Assembly: GCF_007829815.1 (NCBI RefSeq)
Contig: NZ_VIWT01000001.1
Location: 2,627,501 to 2,691,500, forward strand
Length of the DNA stretch: 64,000 nt
From: Kitasatospora viridis
Lineage (GTDB): Bacteria; Actinomycetota; Actinomycetes; Streptomycetales; Streptomycetaceae
Reading direction: 5' to 3'
Shown here: positions 47,044 through 56,446 of the stretch, one piece after another
Numbering within the stretch: position 1 is the first letter of the stretch
Layout of the letters: each line of letters begins with the position of its first letter
Position numbers and translations under genes: made by a program
Notes under the pieces: model-generated
Told to the model about the DNA's origin: nothing
Database searches by the model: none
What the model saw: only the letters and a program-made list of their open reading frames with translations

Positions 47044-47610
47044 CTAGCGCGGCTCCCGCCCGACCGGTGAGCCGGCCGGCGGCTTCTTCGGCCAGAGCAG
47101 GTAGCTGAGCGCGATCACCCCGTGCACCCCGGCCACCCGCAGGCAGACCCACTGCCAACTGCGCAGCGGGGCCGCCGCCGTACTGCCGCCGCCCACGTAC
47201 CAGGCGGCGAGCTGCAGCAGGGCGCAGGCGACCGCGCTCGCCAGCAGGGTGCGCAGCCAGACCCAGCCCTCGTACCGGGCCCGGGCCCGGCCGTGGCGCG
47301 GCGGCTTCGGCGGACGGGGCGAGCCGGCCAGCCGGTGGGCGGCGTGCCCGTCCAACCAGCGCACGGTACTTCGGCCGTAGGCCACGGTGAAGCCGAGGTA
47401 GACGGCGGCCAGCCCGTGCTCCCAGCTGGGCCGGGCACCACCGTGCAGGTCCACCGCGGTGGCGGCCAACAGGACCAGCTCCAGCACGGGTTCGCCCAGC
47501 AGCAGCGCCAGGCCGGTGCGCCGCCACCCCAGCAGGTACCGGACGGCCAGCCCCGCGCAGAGCAGCACCCAGAACGCGACCTCGCACGTGATGACCAGGG
47601 CGACGACCAT
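47044..47610 (-). CDS. Hypothetical membrane protein
   Basis: 188 residues with about five hydrophobic segments: MVVALVITCEVAFWVLLCAG, then LGEPVLELVLLAATAV, a weak segment near 65-80, then LLASAVACALLQLAAW and VAGVHGVIALSYLLW. A basic loop (PRPPKPPRHGRARAR) separates the two halves. No family recognised. ATG 47610 follows GGAGG. It is divergent from the two-component system at 47752 and could be part of the same membrane response. Confidence 0.7.
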   Translation of the reverse strand: MVVALVITCEVAFWVLLCAGLAVRYLLGWRRTGLALLLGEPVLELVLLAATAVDLHGGARPSWEHGLAAVYLGFTVAYGRSTVRWLDGHAAHRLAGSPRPPKPPRHGRARARYEGWVWLRTLLASAVACALLQLAAWYVGGGSTAAAPLRSWQWVCLRVAGVHGVIALSYLLWPKKPPAGSPVGREPR

Positions 47611-47751
47611 CGCAGCCTCCTTCCGCGCCCTTCCGCTCGCTCCGCTCCAGCCTGGCAGCCGCGCGGCACCGCGGGCATCGGCGGAAGAGACGACCCCGTC
47701 CTGCATCCTTCGATGTACGCCGTTCGAGAACGCCCGTGGTTGGATGGCGAA

Positions 47752-48960
47752 GTGTCAATCCGTCGGCCGCACCGCTTCGATGCGTCGATCGCCGCGGCCG
47801 GTCTGCTCGGCGGGCTGCTGCTCTGGCTGGTCGGTCTGCACACCCAGACGGACGCCCCGCTGCGCGGTCCCTGGGTGCTGCTGCCGCTGACCGTCGTGGC
47901 GGCCTTGGAGCTGTGCCGCCGCGACCGCCCGCTGCTGGTGTTCGCGCTCGGCACCGCGCTCGCGGTCGCCGACCAGTGCACCACCGGCAGCCTGGCCACC
48001 CTGGTGATGTACACGGACCTGGTCTACGCCTCGGTGCTCTACGGCAGCCCGGCCCTCGCCCGGCGGATCCCGCTCGGCACCGGCCTGTTCACGCTGGTCG
48101 TGGCCCTCGGCTTCCTGGCCTGGCTGCGCCAGGCCCAGGCACTGATGATCGCGGTGCCGATCGGCGTGCTGACGTTCGGTCCGGCCGCCACCGGCGCGCT
48201 GGTCCGCAACCACCGGGAGGCCGCCCGGACCGCCCGCCGGGAGGCCGCCCAGCACCTGCGGCTGGCCGAGCAGAGCGCCCGGCTGGCCGAGCTGGACCGC
48301 GCCCAGGCGGTGGCCGCCGAACGCGCCCGGATGGCCCGCGAGCTGCACGACATGGTGGCCAACCGGCTGACCGCGATCGCCATCCACTCCACCGCCGCGC
48401 TCTCGTTGGACGACCCGGGCAGTTCCCGGCAGTCGCTCGGCGTGATCCGGGAGAACAGCGTCGCGGGCCTGACCGAGATGCGCGGGATGATCGGCCTGCT
48501 GCGCGAGCGGGAGGACGGCGAACCGCTCGCCGTGCCCACCCTGGACGGCCTGTCCGCGCTGGTCGCCCAGGCCCGGGCGAACGGCCTGGAGGTGGCCCTG
48601 CGCACCGTCCCGGACACCGCCGACGCCCGCCCGCCGGTGCCCGCCCCGGTCGAGCTCGCCGCGTACCGGATCGCCCAGGAGTGCCTGACCAACGCGCTCA
48701 AGCACGCCGCCCCCGGCCCGGTCGAGGTCCGCCTCACCCACCGCCCGGACGCCCTGACGGTGCGGGTGACCAGCTGCCTGACGGACGGTCACCCGGTCTC
48801 CCGGGCCCCCGGTTCGGGTGCCGGCCTGATCGGCATGCGCGAGCGCGCCGCCCTGCTGCACGGCGAGTTCCGGGCCGGACCGGTCGAGCAGGGGCGCTGC
48901 TGGGAGGTCCGCGCCGTGCTGCCGCTCACCACCGCACCCCCGCTGGAGGACCCGCGATGA
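47752..48960 (+). CDS. Sensor histidine kinase, NarL-type (HisKA_3)
   Basis: 402 residues. Five or six membrane segments (about 12-140) form the sensor part. The dimerisation/phosphoacceptor helix reads ARMARELHDMVANRLTAIAIHS with the His in ELHD. The ATPase domain follows, with NALKHAAPGP as the N-box and GAGLIGMRERAALL as the G-box region. It phosphorylates the response regulator encoded by the overlapping next gene (ATGA). The start is uncertain: GTG 47752 has a -10-like TTGGAT six bases upstream, and ATG 47713 would add 13 residues. Confidence 0.9.
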   Translation: MSIRRPHRFDASIAAAGLLGGLLLWLVGLHTQTDAPLRGPWVLLPLTVVAALELCRRDRPLLVFALGTALAVADQCTTGSLATLVMYTDLVYASVLYGSPALARRIPLGTGLFTLVVALGFLAWLRQAQALMIAVPIGVLTFGPAATGALVRNHREAARTARREAAQHLRLAEQSARLAELDRAQAVAAERARMARELHDMVANRLTAIAIHSTAALSLDDPGSSRQSLGVIRENSVAGLTEMRGMIGLLREREDGEPLAVPTLDGLSALVAQARANGLEVALRTVPDTADARPPVPAPVELAAYRIAQECLTNALKHAAPGPVEVRLTHRPDALTVRVTSCLTDGHPVSRAPGSGAGLIGMRERAALLHGEFRAGPVEQGRCWEVRAVLPLTTAPPLEDPR

Positions 48961-49610
48961 CCATCCGCGTGCTGGTCGCCGAGGACCAGTCGGCGGTCCG
49001 CGCCGGCCTGGTGCTGATCCTGCGCGCCGCGCCCGGCGTCGAGGTGGTCGGCGAGGCCGGCGACGGCGAGCGCGCGGTCGCGCTGGCCCGCGAGCTGCGC
49101 CCGGACCTGGTGCTGATGGACGTCCGGATGCCGCTGCTCGACGGGGTGGCGGCGACCCGCGCGGTGGTCGCCGAACGGCTCGCCCAGGTGCTGGTCCTGA
49201 CCACCTTCGACCTGGACGAGTACGTCTTCGGCGCGCTGCGGGCGGGCGCCGCCGGGTTCCTGCTGAAGACGGTGGACGCCGCCGGGCTGGTGGCCGCGGT
49301 CCGCACGGTGGCGGCCGGCGACAGCCTGATCTCGCCGGACGTGGCCTGGCGGCTGATCAACGAGTTCGCGGCCGCCCGCCCCGCCGCCCGCGCCGAGCGG
49401 CTGGCCGACGCGGCCGCCCTGGCCTCGCTCACCCCGCGCGAGCGCGAGGTGCTCGGATACCTCGGCGAGGGCCTGTCCAACGCCGAGATCGCCGCCCGCC
49501 TGCGGCTGGCCGAGACCACGGTGAAGACCCACGTCAGCCGCCTGCTCGGCAAGCTCGACCTGCGCAGCCGCGCCCAGGCGGCCGTGCTGGTCCGCGAACT
49601 GGAGGGCTGA
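48957..49610 (+). CDS. Response regulator, NarL/FixJ type
   Basis: 217 residues. The receiver (about 3-118) contains the acidic pair AED, the phospho-Asp in LVLMDVRMPLLDG, a Thr in VLVLTTF and the Lys in GFLLKTV. The LuxR-type HTH (about 150-212) reads LTPREREVLGYLGEGLSNAE, then TTVKTHVSRLLGKL. Target genes are unknown. It starts four bases inside the kinase gene. Confidence 0.93.
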   Translation: MTIRVLVAEDQSAVRAGLVLILRAAPGVEVVGEAGDGERAVALARELRPDLVLMDVRMPLLDGVAATRAVVAERLAQVLVLTTFDLDEYVFGALRAGAAGFLLKTVDAAGLVAAVRTVAAGDSLISPDVAWRLINEFAAARPAARAERLADAAALASLTPREREVLGYLGEGLSNAEIAARLRLAETTVKTHVSRLLGKLDLRSRAQAAVLVRELEG

Positions 49611-49638
49611 GCACCGGCCGGCCGGAGCCGACGGTCCG

Positions 49639-50220
49639 TCAGGCCCCGGCCAGCCGCCCCAGCGCCCGCAGTCCGGCCAGCACCTCCTCGGCGCTCGGCG
49701 CCCCCTCCGGGTCCAGCAGCCACTGCGTGAAGAGCCCGCCGAGCAGCGCCGACTGCACCGCGCCGACGCTGCGTTCGGTCGCGCCGTCCACCTCCTCCTC
49801 GGGGACGCCGAGGATCCCGGCGGACAGCCCCCGCCGGCCCTCGCGCTGGGCGGCCTGCAGCAGTTCGCGCAGCGCCGGGTTGTGCTCGGCCTGCACCGCC
49901 GCCTCCACCGAGGCGAGCCAGAGCTGACGGGTACCGGCGAAGGAGTCCAGCATCCGGCGCCACATCTCGGCGTACTGCTCCGGACCGGCGCCCGAGGGGT
50001 CGCCGACGGCCGAGAGCGCGGTGCCGACGGCCCGTCCCCACTCGTCCATGGCCTGCACGAAGGCGGCGGTGAGCAGTGCGTCGCGCGAGCCGAAGTGGTA
50101 GCCGATCGCGGCGTGGTTGACCCCGGCCGCGGCGGCGATGTCCCGCACGGTGGTGCGCGCCCAGCCCTTCTCCTTCAGGCACTGGGTGGCTCCGGCCAAC
50201 AGATCCTCACGGTTTCCCAT
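49639..50220 (-). CDS. TetR-family regulator of the monooxygenase gene
   Basis: 193 residues. The HTH (about 5-50) reads REDLLAGATQCLKEKGWART, then DIAAAAGVNHAAIGYHFGSR. The C-terminal ligand domain is of an unassigned TetR type. ATG 50220 is preferred to GTG 50226 because TAGCCT (50227-50232) sits six bases before the ATG, implying that transcription starts there. It is divergent from the FAD monooxygenase gene, with several matching half-sites in the 148-base gap. Confidence 0.9.
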   Translation of the reverse strand: MGNREDLLAGATQCLKEKGWARTTVRDIAAAAGVNHAAIGYHFGSRDALLTAAFVQAMDEWGRAVGTALSAVGDPSGAGPEQYAEMWRRMLDSFAGTRQLWLASVEAAVQAEHNPALRELLQAAQREGRRGLSAGILGVPEEEVDGATERSVGAVQSALLGGLFTQWLLDPEGAPSAEEVLAGLRALGRLAGA

Positions 50221-50242
50221 GGCCACAGGCTAGCGCAGCCAT

Positions 50243-50323
50243 CATCCAAGCGGTTCATCCATGAGGTTCATCCAAACGATTTATCCAGATGGATTGACCG
50301 TTTGGATAAACCCGTCCTACGGT
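50243..50323. promoter_or_regulatory. TetR operator cluster and monooxygenase promoter
   Basis: ATCCAAACG (50270-50278) is mirrored by CGTTTGGAT (50299-50307). An inner palindrome ATCCA-GA-TGGAT lies at 50283-50294, and extra half-sites such as ATCCAAGCG start near 50244. The promoter TTGACC (50294-50299), 18 bases, TACGGT (50318-50323) overlaps the right arm. Repression of both divergent genes by the TetR protein is the likely design. Confidence 0.7.
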
Positions 50324-50368
50324 GGTTCCGTCAGCACGACACGGACCGACCAAGTCCAGGAGGACGTC

Positions 50369-51619
50369 ATGAGCACCGTTCTGATCTCCGGCGCCGGCAT
50401 CGCGGGCCCCGCGCTGGCCCACTGGCTGCACCTCGCCGGCCACACCGTCACGGTCGTGGAGAACGCCCCCGCGCTGCGCGACGGCGGCAGCGCCGTGGAC
50501 TTCCGCGGCGCGCAGCTGGAGGTGCTGCGGCGGATGGGGATCCTGGCGGAGGTCCGGGCCCGGCAGACCGCGATGGGCGCCGAGGTGATCGTCGACGAGG
50601 CCGACCGCCCGGTGGTCGAACTGCCCTCGCTGATCTTCAGCGGCGAGCTGGAGATCGAGCGCGGCGAGCTGACCCGGATCCTCCACGAGCGCACCGCGCA
50701 GCACGTCGAGTACGTCTTCGGCGACTCGATCACCGAGCTGACCGAGCTCCCCGGCGGCGTCCGGGTCGGTTTCCGGCACGGCGCGACCCGGACCTTCGAC
50801 CTGGTGGTCGGCGCCGACGGGATGCACTCCAAGGTCCGCGACCTGGTCTGGGGTCCGGAGGAGCGGTTCCGCACCGACTCGGGCTTCTACACCGCGGGCT
50901 GCTCGGTGGCGAACCTGCTCGGCCTGGACCACGAGGGCCGGATCCACAACACCCCCGGGCGCGGCGTGATCCTGATGAGCCACCGCGACCCGGCCACCGC
51001 CGGCCTCGGCCTGGTCTTCCACACCAGTGCCCTGCCCGACGGCTGGTCCGGCGTCGACCGCCACGACGTCGCCGCCCAGCGGCGGCTGGTCACCGAGGCC
51101 TTCGCCGGGGTCGGCTGGCACACCCCCGCGCTGCTGGCGCAGTTGGACTCCGCGCCCGACTGGTACTTCGACTCGCTCAGCCGGATCACCCTGTCCGAGT
51201 ACTCCCGCGGCCGGGTGGTGCTGCTCGGCGACGCGGCCTGGGGCGCCGGCCCGGGCGGCGGCGGCACCGGCCTGGCGCTGGCCGGCGCCTACGTGCTGGC
51301 CGGCGAGCTGGCCGCGCACCCCGGCGACCACCGCGCGGCCTTCGCCGCCTACGAGGAGCTGCTGCGCCCGGGCGCCGTGGTCTCGCAGAAGCAGGCCAAG
51401 GGGGCCGGCCCGTTCCTCGCCCCGCTGACCGCGAAGGCGCTGCGCCGGCGCAACCGGATCTACCGGATGCTCACCACGCGGCTGTTCGGGGCGGTGTTCT
51501 CCCGGATGGCGATGAAGGCCGCCAACGCGGTCCCGCTGCCCGACTACCCGTCGGCCGACCGCTCGCCGGCCGCGGCCGACCGGCAGCCCGCCCCGGCCGC
51601 GGCGGCGGCCGCCCGCTGA
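50369..51619 (+). CDS. FAD-dependent monooxygenase
   Basis: 416 residues. The dinucleotide fold is VLISGAGIAGPALAHWLHLAG, the second FAD motif is DLVVGADGMHSKVRD, and the third is GRVVLLGDAAWGAGPGGGGT. It belongs to the PHBH/tetracycline-monooxygenase-like class. It uses NAD(P)H and oxygen to hydroxylate an aromatic or polyketide-like substrate, often for detoxification. The C-terminus is Ala/Pro-rich. CAGGAGG precedes ATG 50369. Regulation by the divergent TetR gene suggests induction by its substrate. Confidence 0.9.
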   Translation: MSTVLISGAGIAGPALAHWLHLAGHTVTVVENAPALRDGGSAVDFRGAQLEVLRRMGILAEVRARQTAMGAEVIVDEADRPVVELPSLIFSGELEIERGELTRILHERTAQHVEYVFGDSITELTELPGGVRVGFRHGATRTFDLVVGADGMHSKVRDLVWGPEERFRTDSGFYTAGCSVANLLGLDHEGRIHNTPGRGVILMSHRDPATAGLGLVFHTSALPDGWSGVDRHDVAAQRRLVTEAFAGVGWHTPALLAQLDSAPDWYFDSLSRITLSEYSRGRVVLLGDAAWGAGPGGGGTGLALAGAYVLAGELAAHPGDHRAAFAAYEELLRPGAVVSQKQAKGAGPFLAPLTAKALRRRNRIYRMLTTRLFGAVFSRMAMKAANAVPLPDYPSADRSPAAADRQPAPAAAAAAR

Positions 51620-51723
51620 GGGTGCGGCGGATGTGACACTTGACGGGCCCGGAAAACTGACGGGCCCGGAAAACTGAGGTGCGCCTGCCCGCGCCTCCTT
51701 GCGACCCTTGAGGGATGCCCGCG

Positions 51724-54700
51724 ATGAGTTCCCCCGCCGCCCAGTCCGCCGACGCGACCACCATCGGTGAGCTGGCGGCCCGGCTGCCCGAGTTGATGCT
51801 GCGGGACCAGCAGCGGATCGGCCGGCGGCTGGACGGGGCCCGCCGGGTCCGCAAGCCGGAGGCCCGGCAGGCGGTCGCCGCCGAGCTCGCGGCCGAGATC
51901 GACCGGGCCGAGCTGCGGCTGGCCGAGCGCCGCGCGGCCGTCCCGCGGATCAGCTATCCGCAGGAACTGCCGGTCAGCCAGAAGAAGGACGAGATCCTGG
52001 CCGCGATCCGGGACCACCAGGTGGTGATCGTGGCCGGTGAGACCGGCTCCGGCAAGACCACCCAGATCCCGAAGATCTGCCTGGAGCTCGGCCGCGGCGT
52101 CAAGGGCCTGGTCGGCCACACCCAGCCGCGCCGGATCGCCGCCCGCACGGTGGCCGAGCGGATCGCCGAGGAGATCGGCACCCCGCTGGGCGGGACAGTC
52201 GGTTGGAAGGTCCGGTTCACCGACCAGGTGGGCCAGGACACCCTGGTCAAGCTGATGACCGACGGCATCCTGCTGGCGGAGGTCCAGACCGACCGCGAAC
52301 TGCGCCAGTACGACACCCTGATCATCGACGAGGCGCACGAGCGCAGCCTCAACATCGATTTCCTGCTCGGCTACCTGAAGCAGCTGCTCCCCCGCCGCCC
52401 CGACCTCAAGGTGGTCATCACCTCGGCGACCATCGACCCGGAGCGGTTCTCCCGCCACTTCGAGGACGCCCCGATCGTCGAGGTCTCCGGTCGCACCTAC
52501 CCGGTCGAGGTCCGCTACCGCCCGCTGGTGGCCCAGGGCGAGGGGGAGGACGAGGACGACGCGCCCGACGAGGCGGACCGGGACCGCGACCAGGTCCAGG
52601 CGATCTGCGACGCGGCCGAGGAGCTCCAGTCCGAGGGCCCGGGCGACATCCTGGTCTTCCTCTCCGGCGAGCGGGAGATCCGGGACACCGCCGACGCCCT
52701 GGAGAAACTGAACCTGAAGTTCACCGAGGTGCTCCCGCTCTACGCCCGGCTCAGCTCGGCCGAGCAGCACAAGGTCTTCCAACGCTCCACCAGGCGCCGG
52801 ATCGTGCTGGCCACCAACGTCGCGGAGACCTCGCTCACCGTCCCCGGCATCAAGTACGTGATCGACCCGGGCACCGCCCGGATCTCCCGCTACAGCCACC
52901 GCACCAAGGTGCAGCGGCTGCCGATCGAGGCGATCAGCCAGGCCAGCGCCAACCAGCGCAAGGGCCGCTGCGGCCGCACCAGCGACGGCATCTGCATCCG
53001 GCTCTACTCGGAGGAGGACTTCCTCGCCCGCCCCGAGTTCACCGACGCCGAGATCCTGCGCACCAACCTGGCCTCGGTGATCCTGCAGATGACCGCGGCC
53101 GGTCTGGGCGACATCGCCGCCTTCCCGTTCCTGGACCCGCCGGACTCCCGCAACATCAAGGACGGCGTCAACCTGCTCCAGGAGCTCGGCGCGCTGGACC
53201 CGCAGGCGCAGGACCCGAAGAAGCGCCTGACCCCGCTCGGCCGCAAGCTGGCCCAGCTGCCGGTGGACCCCCGGCTGGCCCGGATGGTGCTGGAGGCGGA
53301 CCGCAACGGCTGCGTCCGGGACGTCATGGTGATCGCCGCCGCGCTCTCCATCCAGGACCCGCGCGAGCGGCCGACCGAGAAGCGCCAGGCGGCCGACGAG
53401 CGGCACCGCCGCTTCACCTCGGAGACCTCCGACTTCCTCTCCTACCTGGCGATGTGGCGCTACGTCAGGGAGCAGCAGCGCGAGCTCTCCTCCTCCGCGT
53501 TCCGCCGGATGTGCAAGAGCGAGTTCCTGAACTACCTGCGGATACGGGAGTGGCAGGACATCTACGTCCAGCTGCGCACCGTCGCCAAGCAGCTCGGCGT
53601 GACCATCGAGGAGGCCAGGGACGACGTCGAGCCGGACGCCGACCGGATCCACCAGTCGCTGCTGGCCGGCCTGCTCTCCCACATCGGCCTGTTCGACGTG
53701 GAGAAGCGCGAGTACGGCGGCGCCCGCGGCGCCCGCTTCGCGGTCTTCCCGGGCTCCGGCCTGTTCAAGAAGCCGCCGCGCTGGGTGATGTCGGCCGAGC
53801 TGGTGGAGACCTCGCGGCTGTGGGCCCGGATCAACGCCAAGGTCGAGCCGGAGTGGATCGAGCCGCTGGCCGGCCACCTGATCAAGCGCAACTACAGCGA
53901 GCCGCACTGGGAGAAGAAGGCCGGCGCGGTGATGGCCTTCGAGCGGGTCACCCTCTACGGCGTGCCGATCGTCACCCAGCGCCGGGTGAACTACGGCCGG
54001 ATCGACCCCGCGCTCTGCCGCGAACTCTTCATCCGCAACGCCCTGGTGGAGGGCGACTGGGAGACCCACCACCGGTTCTTCGCCGAGAACCGCACGCTGC
54101 TCGGCGAGGTGGCGGAGCTGGAGAACCGCGCCCGCCGCCGGGACATCCTGGTGGACGACCAGACCCTGTTCGACTTCTACGACGCGAGGCTGCCGGAGGA
54201 GGTCGTCTCCACCCGGCACTTCGACTCCTGGTGGAAGAAGGCCCGGCACGACCAGCCGGACCTGCTCAACTTCGAGAAGTCGATGCTGATCAACGACGCC
54301 GCCGGCGGCGTCACCGAGGCCGACTACCCGGACCACTGGCAGCAGGGCAAGCTCCGGCTGCAGCTGACCTACCAGTTCGAGCCGGGCAGCGACGCGGACG
54401 GCGTGACCGTGCACATCCCGCTGCCGGTGCTCAACCAGGTCTCGGCGGAGGGCTTCGACTGGCAGATCCCGGGCCTGCGCGAGGAGCTGGTCACCGCGCA
54501 CATCCGCACGCTGCCGAAGGCGGTCCGGCGCAACTTCGTGCCCGCGCCGGACTTCGCCAAGGCCGCCCTGCGCGAACTGACCGACCGCCAGGAGCCGTTG
54601 CTGCCCTCGCTGGAGCGGGTGCTGCACCGGATGTCCGGCATCCCGATCCCGCCGGAGGCCTGGGACGACGAGCGGGTCCCGGACCACCTCAAGGTCACCT

Positions 54701-55704
54701 TCCGGGTGGTGGACGGCAAGCGGAAGCTGGCCGAGTCCAAGGACCTGGAGGAGCTGCGGCTGCGGCTGACCCCCAAGCTCAAGGAGACCCTCTCCTCGGC
54801 GGCCGCAGCCAGCGGCCGGGGCATCGAGCGCACCGGCCTGACCGCCTGGCCGGACGACCTGCCGCTGATCCAGCGCACCTTCGAGCAGCGCTCGCGCGGC
54901 CACTCGCTGCGCGCCTACCCGGCGTTGACCGACGACGGCGACTCGGTCTCGATCCGGCTCTACGACACCCCGGCGGCCCAGCAGCAGGCGATGTGGCAGG
55001 GCACCCGCCGGCTGCTGCTGCTCGTGTGCAACTCGCCCGCGAAGCAGATCCAGGCCCGGCTCGGCAACCAGGCGAAGCTGGCACTCTCCTACAACCCGCA
55101 CGGCTCGGTCCCGGCCCTCTTCGAGGACATCACGGCCTGCGCGGTGGACCGCCTGATGACCCTGAACGGCGGGGTGGCCTGGGACGCCGAGTCCTTCACC
55201 AAGCTCTACGACAAGGTCCGGGCCGACCTGTACGAGCTGTCCGCCGACACCACGTTGAAGACCGCCTCCGCCCTGATCGCCTACCACCGGGCCGGCAACC
55301 GGCTGCGGACGGTGCAGAGCCCGGTGCTGCTGGCCGCCGTGAACGACGTGAAGCTGCACCTGGCCTCGCTGGTGCACCCGGGCTTCGTCACGGCGACCGG
55401 CTGGCAGCGGCTGGGGGACGTCAAGCGCTACCTGATCGCGGTGGACCGCCGGCTGGAGGCGCTGCCCAACCACCCGCAGCGCGACGCCCTGAACCTCTCG
55501 AAGGTGCAGGAGGTGCAGCGGGCGTACGGCGAGCTGCTGGCGGCCGTGCCGACCGGCCAGCAGCCGAGCGAAGAGGTCCGGCAGATCCGCTGGATGATCG
55601 AGGAGCTGCGGGTGAGCTTCTTCGCCCAGTCGCTGGGCACCCCGGCGCCGGTCTCGGAGAAGCGGATCCTCAAGGCGATGGACGCGGCCCGGGCCACCCT
55701 CTGA
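51724..55704 (+). CDS. hrpA: ATP-dependent RNA helicase HrpA
   Basis: 1326 residues, full HrpA length. A DEAH-type helicase core lies at about 75-420: Walker A AGETGSGKTTQIPK, the DEAH box as IIDEAHERS, SAT, and the C-terminal motif GRCGRTSDG. The HA2 and OB-fold regions follow, and the long C-terminal DUF3418 region (about 700-1320) is the hallmark of HrpA. HrpA-type proteins act in translation and mRNA processing, probably rescuing stalled ribosomes. ATG 51724 is chosen because GAGGG is nine bases upstream; ATG 51715 would be too close to it. In S. coelicolor the orthologue lies beside bldC (from memory). Confidence 0.93.
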   Translation: MSSPAAQSADATTIGELAARLPELMLRDQQRIGRRLDGARRVRKPEARQAVAAELAAEIDRAELRLAERRAAVPRISYPQELPVSQKKDEILAAIRDHQVVIVAGETGSGKTTQIPKICLELGRGVKGLVGHTQPRRIAARTVAERIAEEIGTPLGGTVGWKVRFTDQVGQDTLVKLMTDGILLAEVQTDRELRQYDTLIIDEAHERSLNIDFLLGYLKQLLPRRPDLKVVITSATIDPERFSRHFEDAPIVEVSGRTYPVEVRYRPLVAQGEGEDEDDAPDEADRDRDQVQAICDAAEELQSEGPGDILVFLSGEREIRDTADALEKLNLKFTEVLPLYARLSSAEQHKVFQRSTRRRIVLATNVAETSLTVPGIKYVIDPGTARISRYSHRTKVQRLPIEAISQASANQRKGRCGRTSDGICIRLYSEEDFLARPEFTDAEILRTNLASVILQMTAAGLGDIAAFPFLDPPDSRNIKDGVNLLQELGALDPQAQDPKKRLTPLGRKLAQLPVDPRLARMVLEADRNGCVRDVMVIAAALSIQDPRERPTEKRQAADERHRRFTSETSDFLSYLAMWRYVREQQRELSSSAFRRMCKSEFLNYLRIREWQDIYVQLRTVAKQLGVTIEEARDDVEPDADRIHQSLLAGLLSHIGLFDVEKREYGGARGARFAVFPGSGLFKKPPRWVMSAELVETSRLWARINAKVEPEWIEPLAGHLIKRNYSEPHWEKKAGAVMAFERVTLYGVPIVTQRRVNYGRIDPALCRELFIRNALVEGDWETHHRFFAENRTLLGEVAELENRARRRDILVDDQTLFDFYDARLPEEVVSTRHFDSWWKKARHDQPDLLNFEKSMLINDAAGGVTEADYPDHWQQGKLRLQLTYQFEPGSDADGVTVHIPLPVLNQVSAEGFDWQIPGLREELVTAHIRTLPKAVRRNFVPAPDFAKAALRELTDRQEPLLPSLERVLHRMSGIPIPPEAWDDERVPDHLKVTFRVVDGKRKLAESKDLEELRLRLTPKLKETLSSAAAASGRGIERTGLTAWPDDLPLIQRTFEQRSRGHSLRAYPALTDDGDSVSIRLYDTPAAQQQAMWQGTRRLLLLVCNSPAKQIQARLGNQAKLALSYNPHGSVPALFEDITACAVDRLMTLNGGVAWDAESFTKLYDKVRADLYELSADTTLKTASALIAYHRAGNRLRTVQSPVLLAAVNDVKLHLASLVHPGFVTATGWQRLGDVKRYLIAVDRRLEALPNHPQRDALNLSKVQEVQRAYGELLAAVPTGQQPSEEVRQIRWMIEELRVSFFAQSLGTPAPVSEKRILKAMDAARATL

Positions 55705-55744
55705 GCCCTGCCCCAGGTCGGGCCGGTGAGCCCTCGGCAGCCGG

Positions 55745-55775
55745 TTCGACCTGGGGCCCCGCGATGCAGTACGAT
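55745..55775 (+). promoter_or_regulatory. Likely promoter of tRNA-Asp copy 2
   Basis: TACGAT (55770-55775) is a good -10 about 55 bases before the tRNA. TTCGAC (55745-55750) with a 19-base spacer is a weak -35. Confidence 0.4.
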
Positions 55776-55831
55776 CTGTCTTGTCACCGCGCAGAGCAGT
55801 GACAAACACTGCGAACAGCAGTGAACTTCCA

Positions 55832-55905
55832 GGCCCTGTGGAGCAGTTGGTTAGCTCGCCACCCTGTCAAGGTGGAGGTCGCGGGTTCAAGTCCCGTCAG
55901 GGTCG
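55832..55905 (+). tRNA. tRNA-Asp (GTC), copy 2
   Basis: 74 bases; anticodon GTC at 55866-55868; acceptor GGCCCTG / CAGGGTC. Apart from base pair 3-70 it is the same as the tRNA at 46765. Confidence 0.95.
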
Positions 55906-55913
55906 CCACGAGC

Positions 55914-55947
55914 GAGAGGCCCGGAACCGAGAGGTTCCGGGCCTCTC
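55914..55947 (+). terminator. Terminator of tRNA-Asp copy 2
   Basis: Perfect 15-bp stem GAGAGGCCCGGAACC with loop GAGA. Confidence 0.88.
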
Positions 55948-56446
55948 GTCGTTCTCCGGCCGAGCCGGCCCGCCCGGCCTCCGACGGACCGTCAGCCGCA
56001 TTATCGACACGCCGGTCCGCGCCACAAGGACGACATGTGTGACCGTCGTCACTTATCTTCCCTTGAACTCGGGCGACTCCGACGCCCCTCCAGGACCTCG
56101 ACATTTAATATGTAAAATTGCACTGTCTTTCCGATGCTTTCCCCGCCCCCGCCAACCGGATTTCCCAGCGCCACTGGAGTCACAAAAGTTCTCCATTGCA
56201 CCATCATTGTCCGGTCAAATGACAGCCATGTAATAGTTGATGCTCATGTCGCCCGACATGGCGACCGAATAAACATCCCACGACTTTTACGGCCCTTAGG
56301 GCGCCCTTGACGCCCCCTGGGGGCGCCCGCGGGAAAGCGGTCCCGGACATGCCGGAGGGGGCCGTTCCCCGGACCCGGCGGAGTCCGGGGGACGACCCCC
56401 TCTGTCACGTGCTGCGGCGGCGGGTTGAGCGACCCGCCGCGGCGCC
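55948..56446. other. Gene-free, partly AT-rich region downstream of bldC
   Basis: About 500 bases between tRNA-Asp and bldC. From about 56035 to 56290 the sequence is clearly richer in A and T than its surroundings (for example ATTTAATATGTAAAATTGCA near 56101). Hairpins follow at 56291-56440. A 26-codon frame at 56035-56115 is too weak to call. A decayed insertion next to a tRNA gene or a small RNA is possible. Confidence 0.5.
56417..56440 (-). terminator. Terminator of bldC
   Basis: GCGGCGGGT - 6 bases - ACCCGCCGC, just beyond the bldC stop. A second stem, CCCCGGAC / GTCCGGGG (56367-56390), may back it up. Confidence 0.75.

Noticed and set aside
51544..55809. 1421-codon minus-strand frame opposite hrpA
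   Set aside because: Antisense shadow of a long GC-rich gene with no recognisable domain.
56035..56115. 26-codon frame with a TTA codon in the AT-rich region beside bldC
   Set aside because: Only a weak AAGGA site, no promoter I trust and no recognisable sequence; the TTA is expected by chance in AT-rich DNA.
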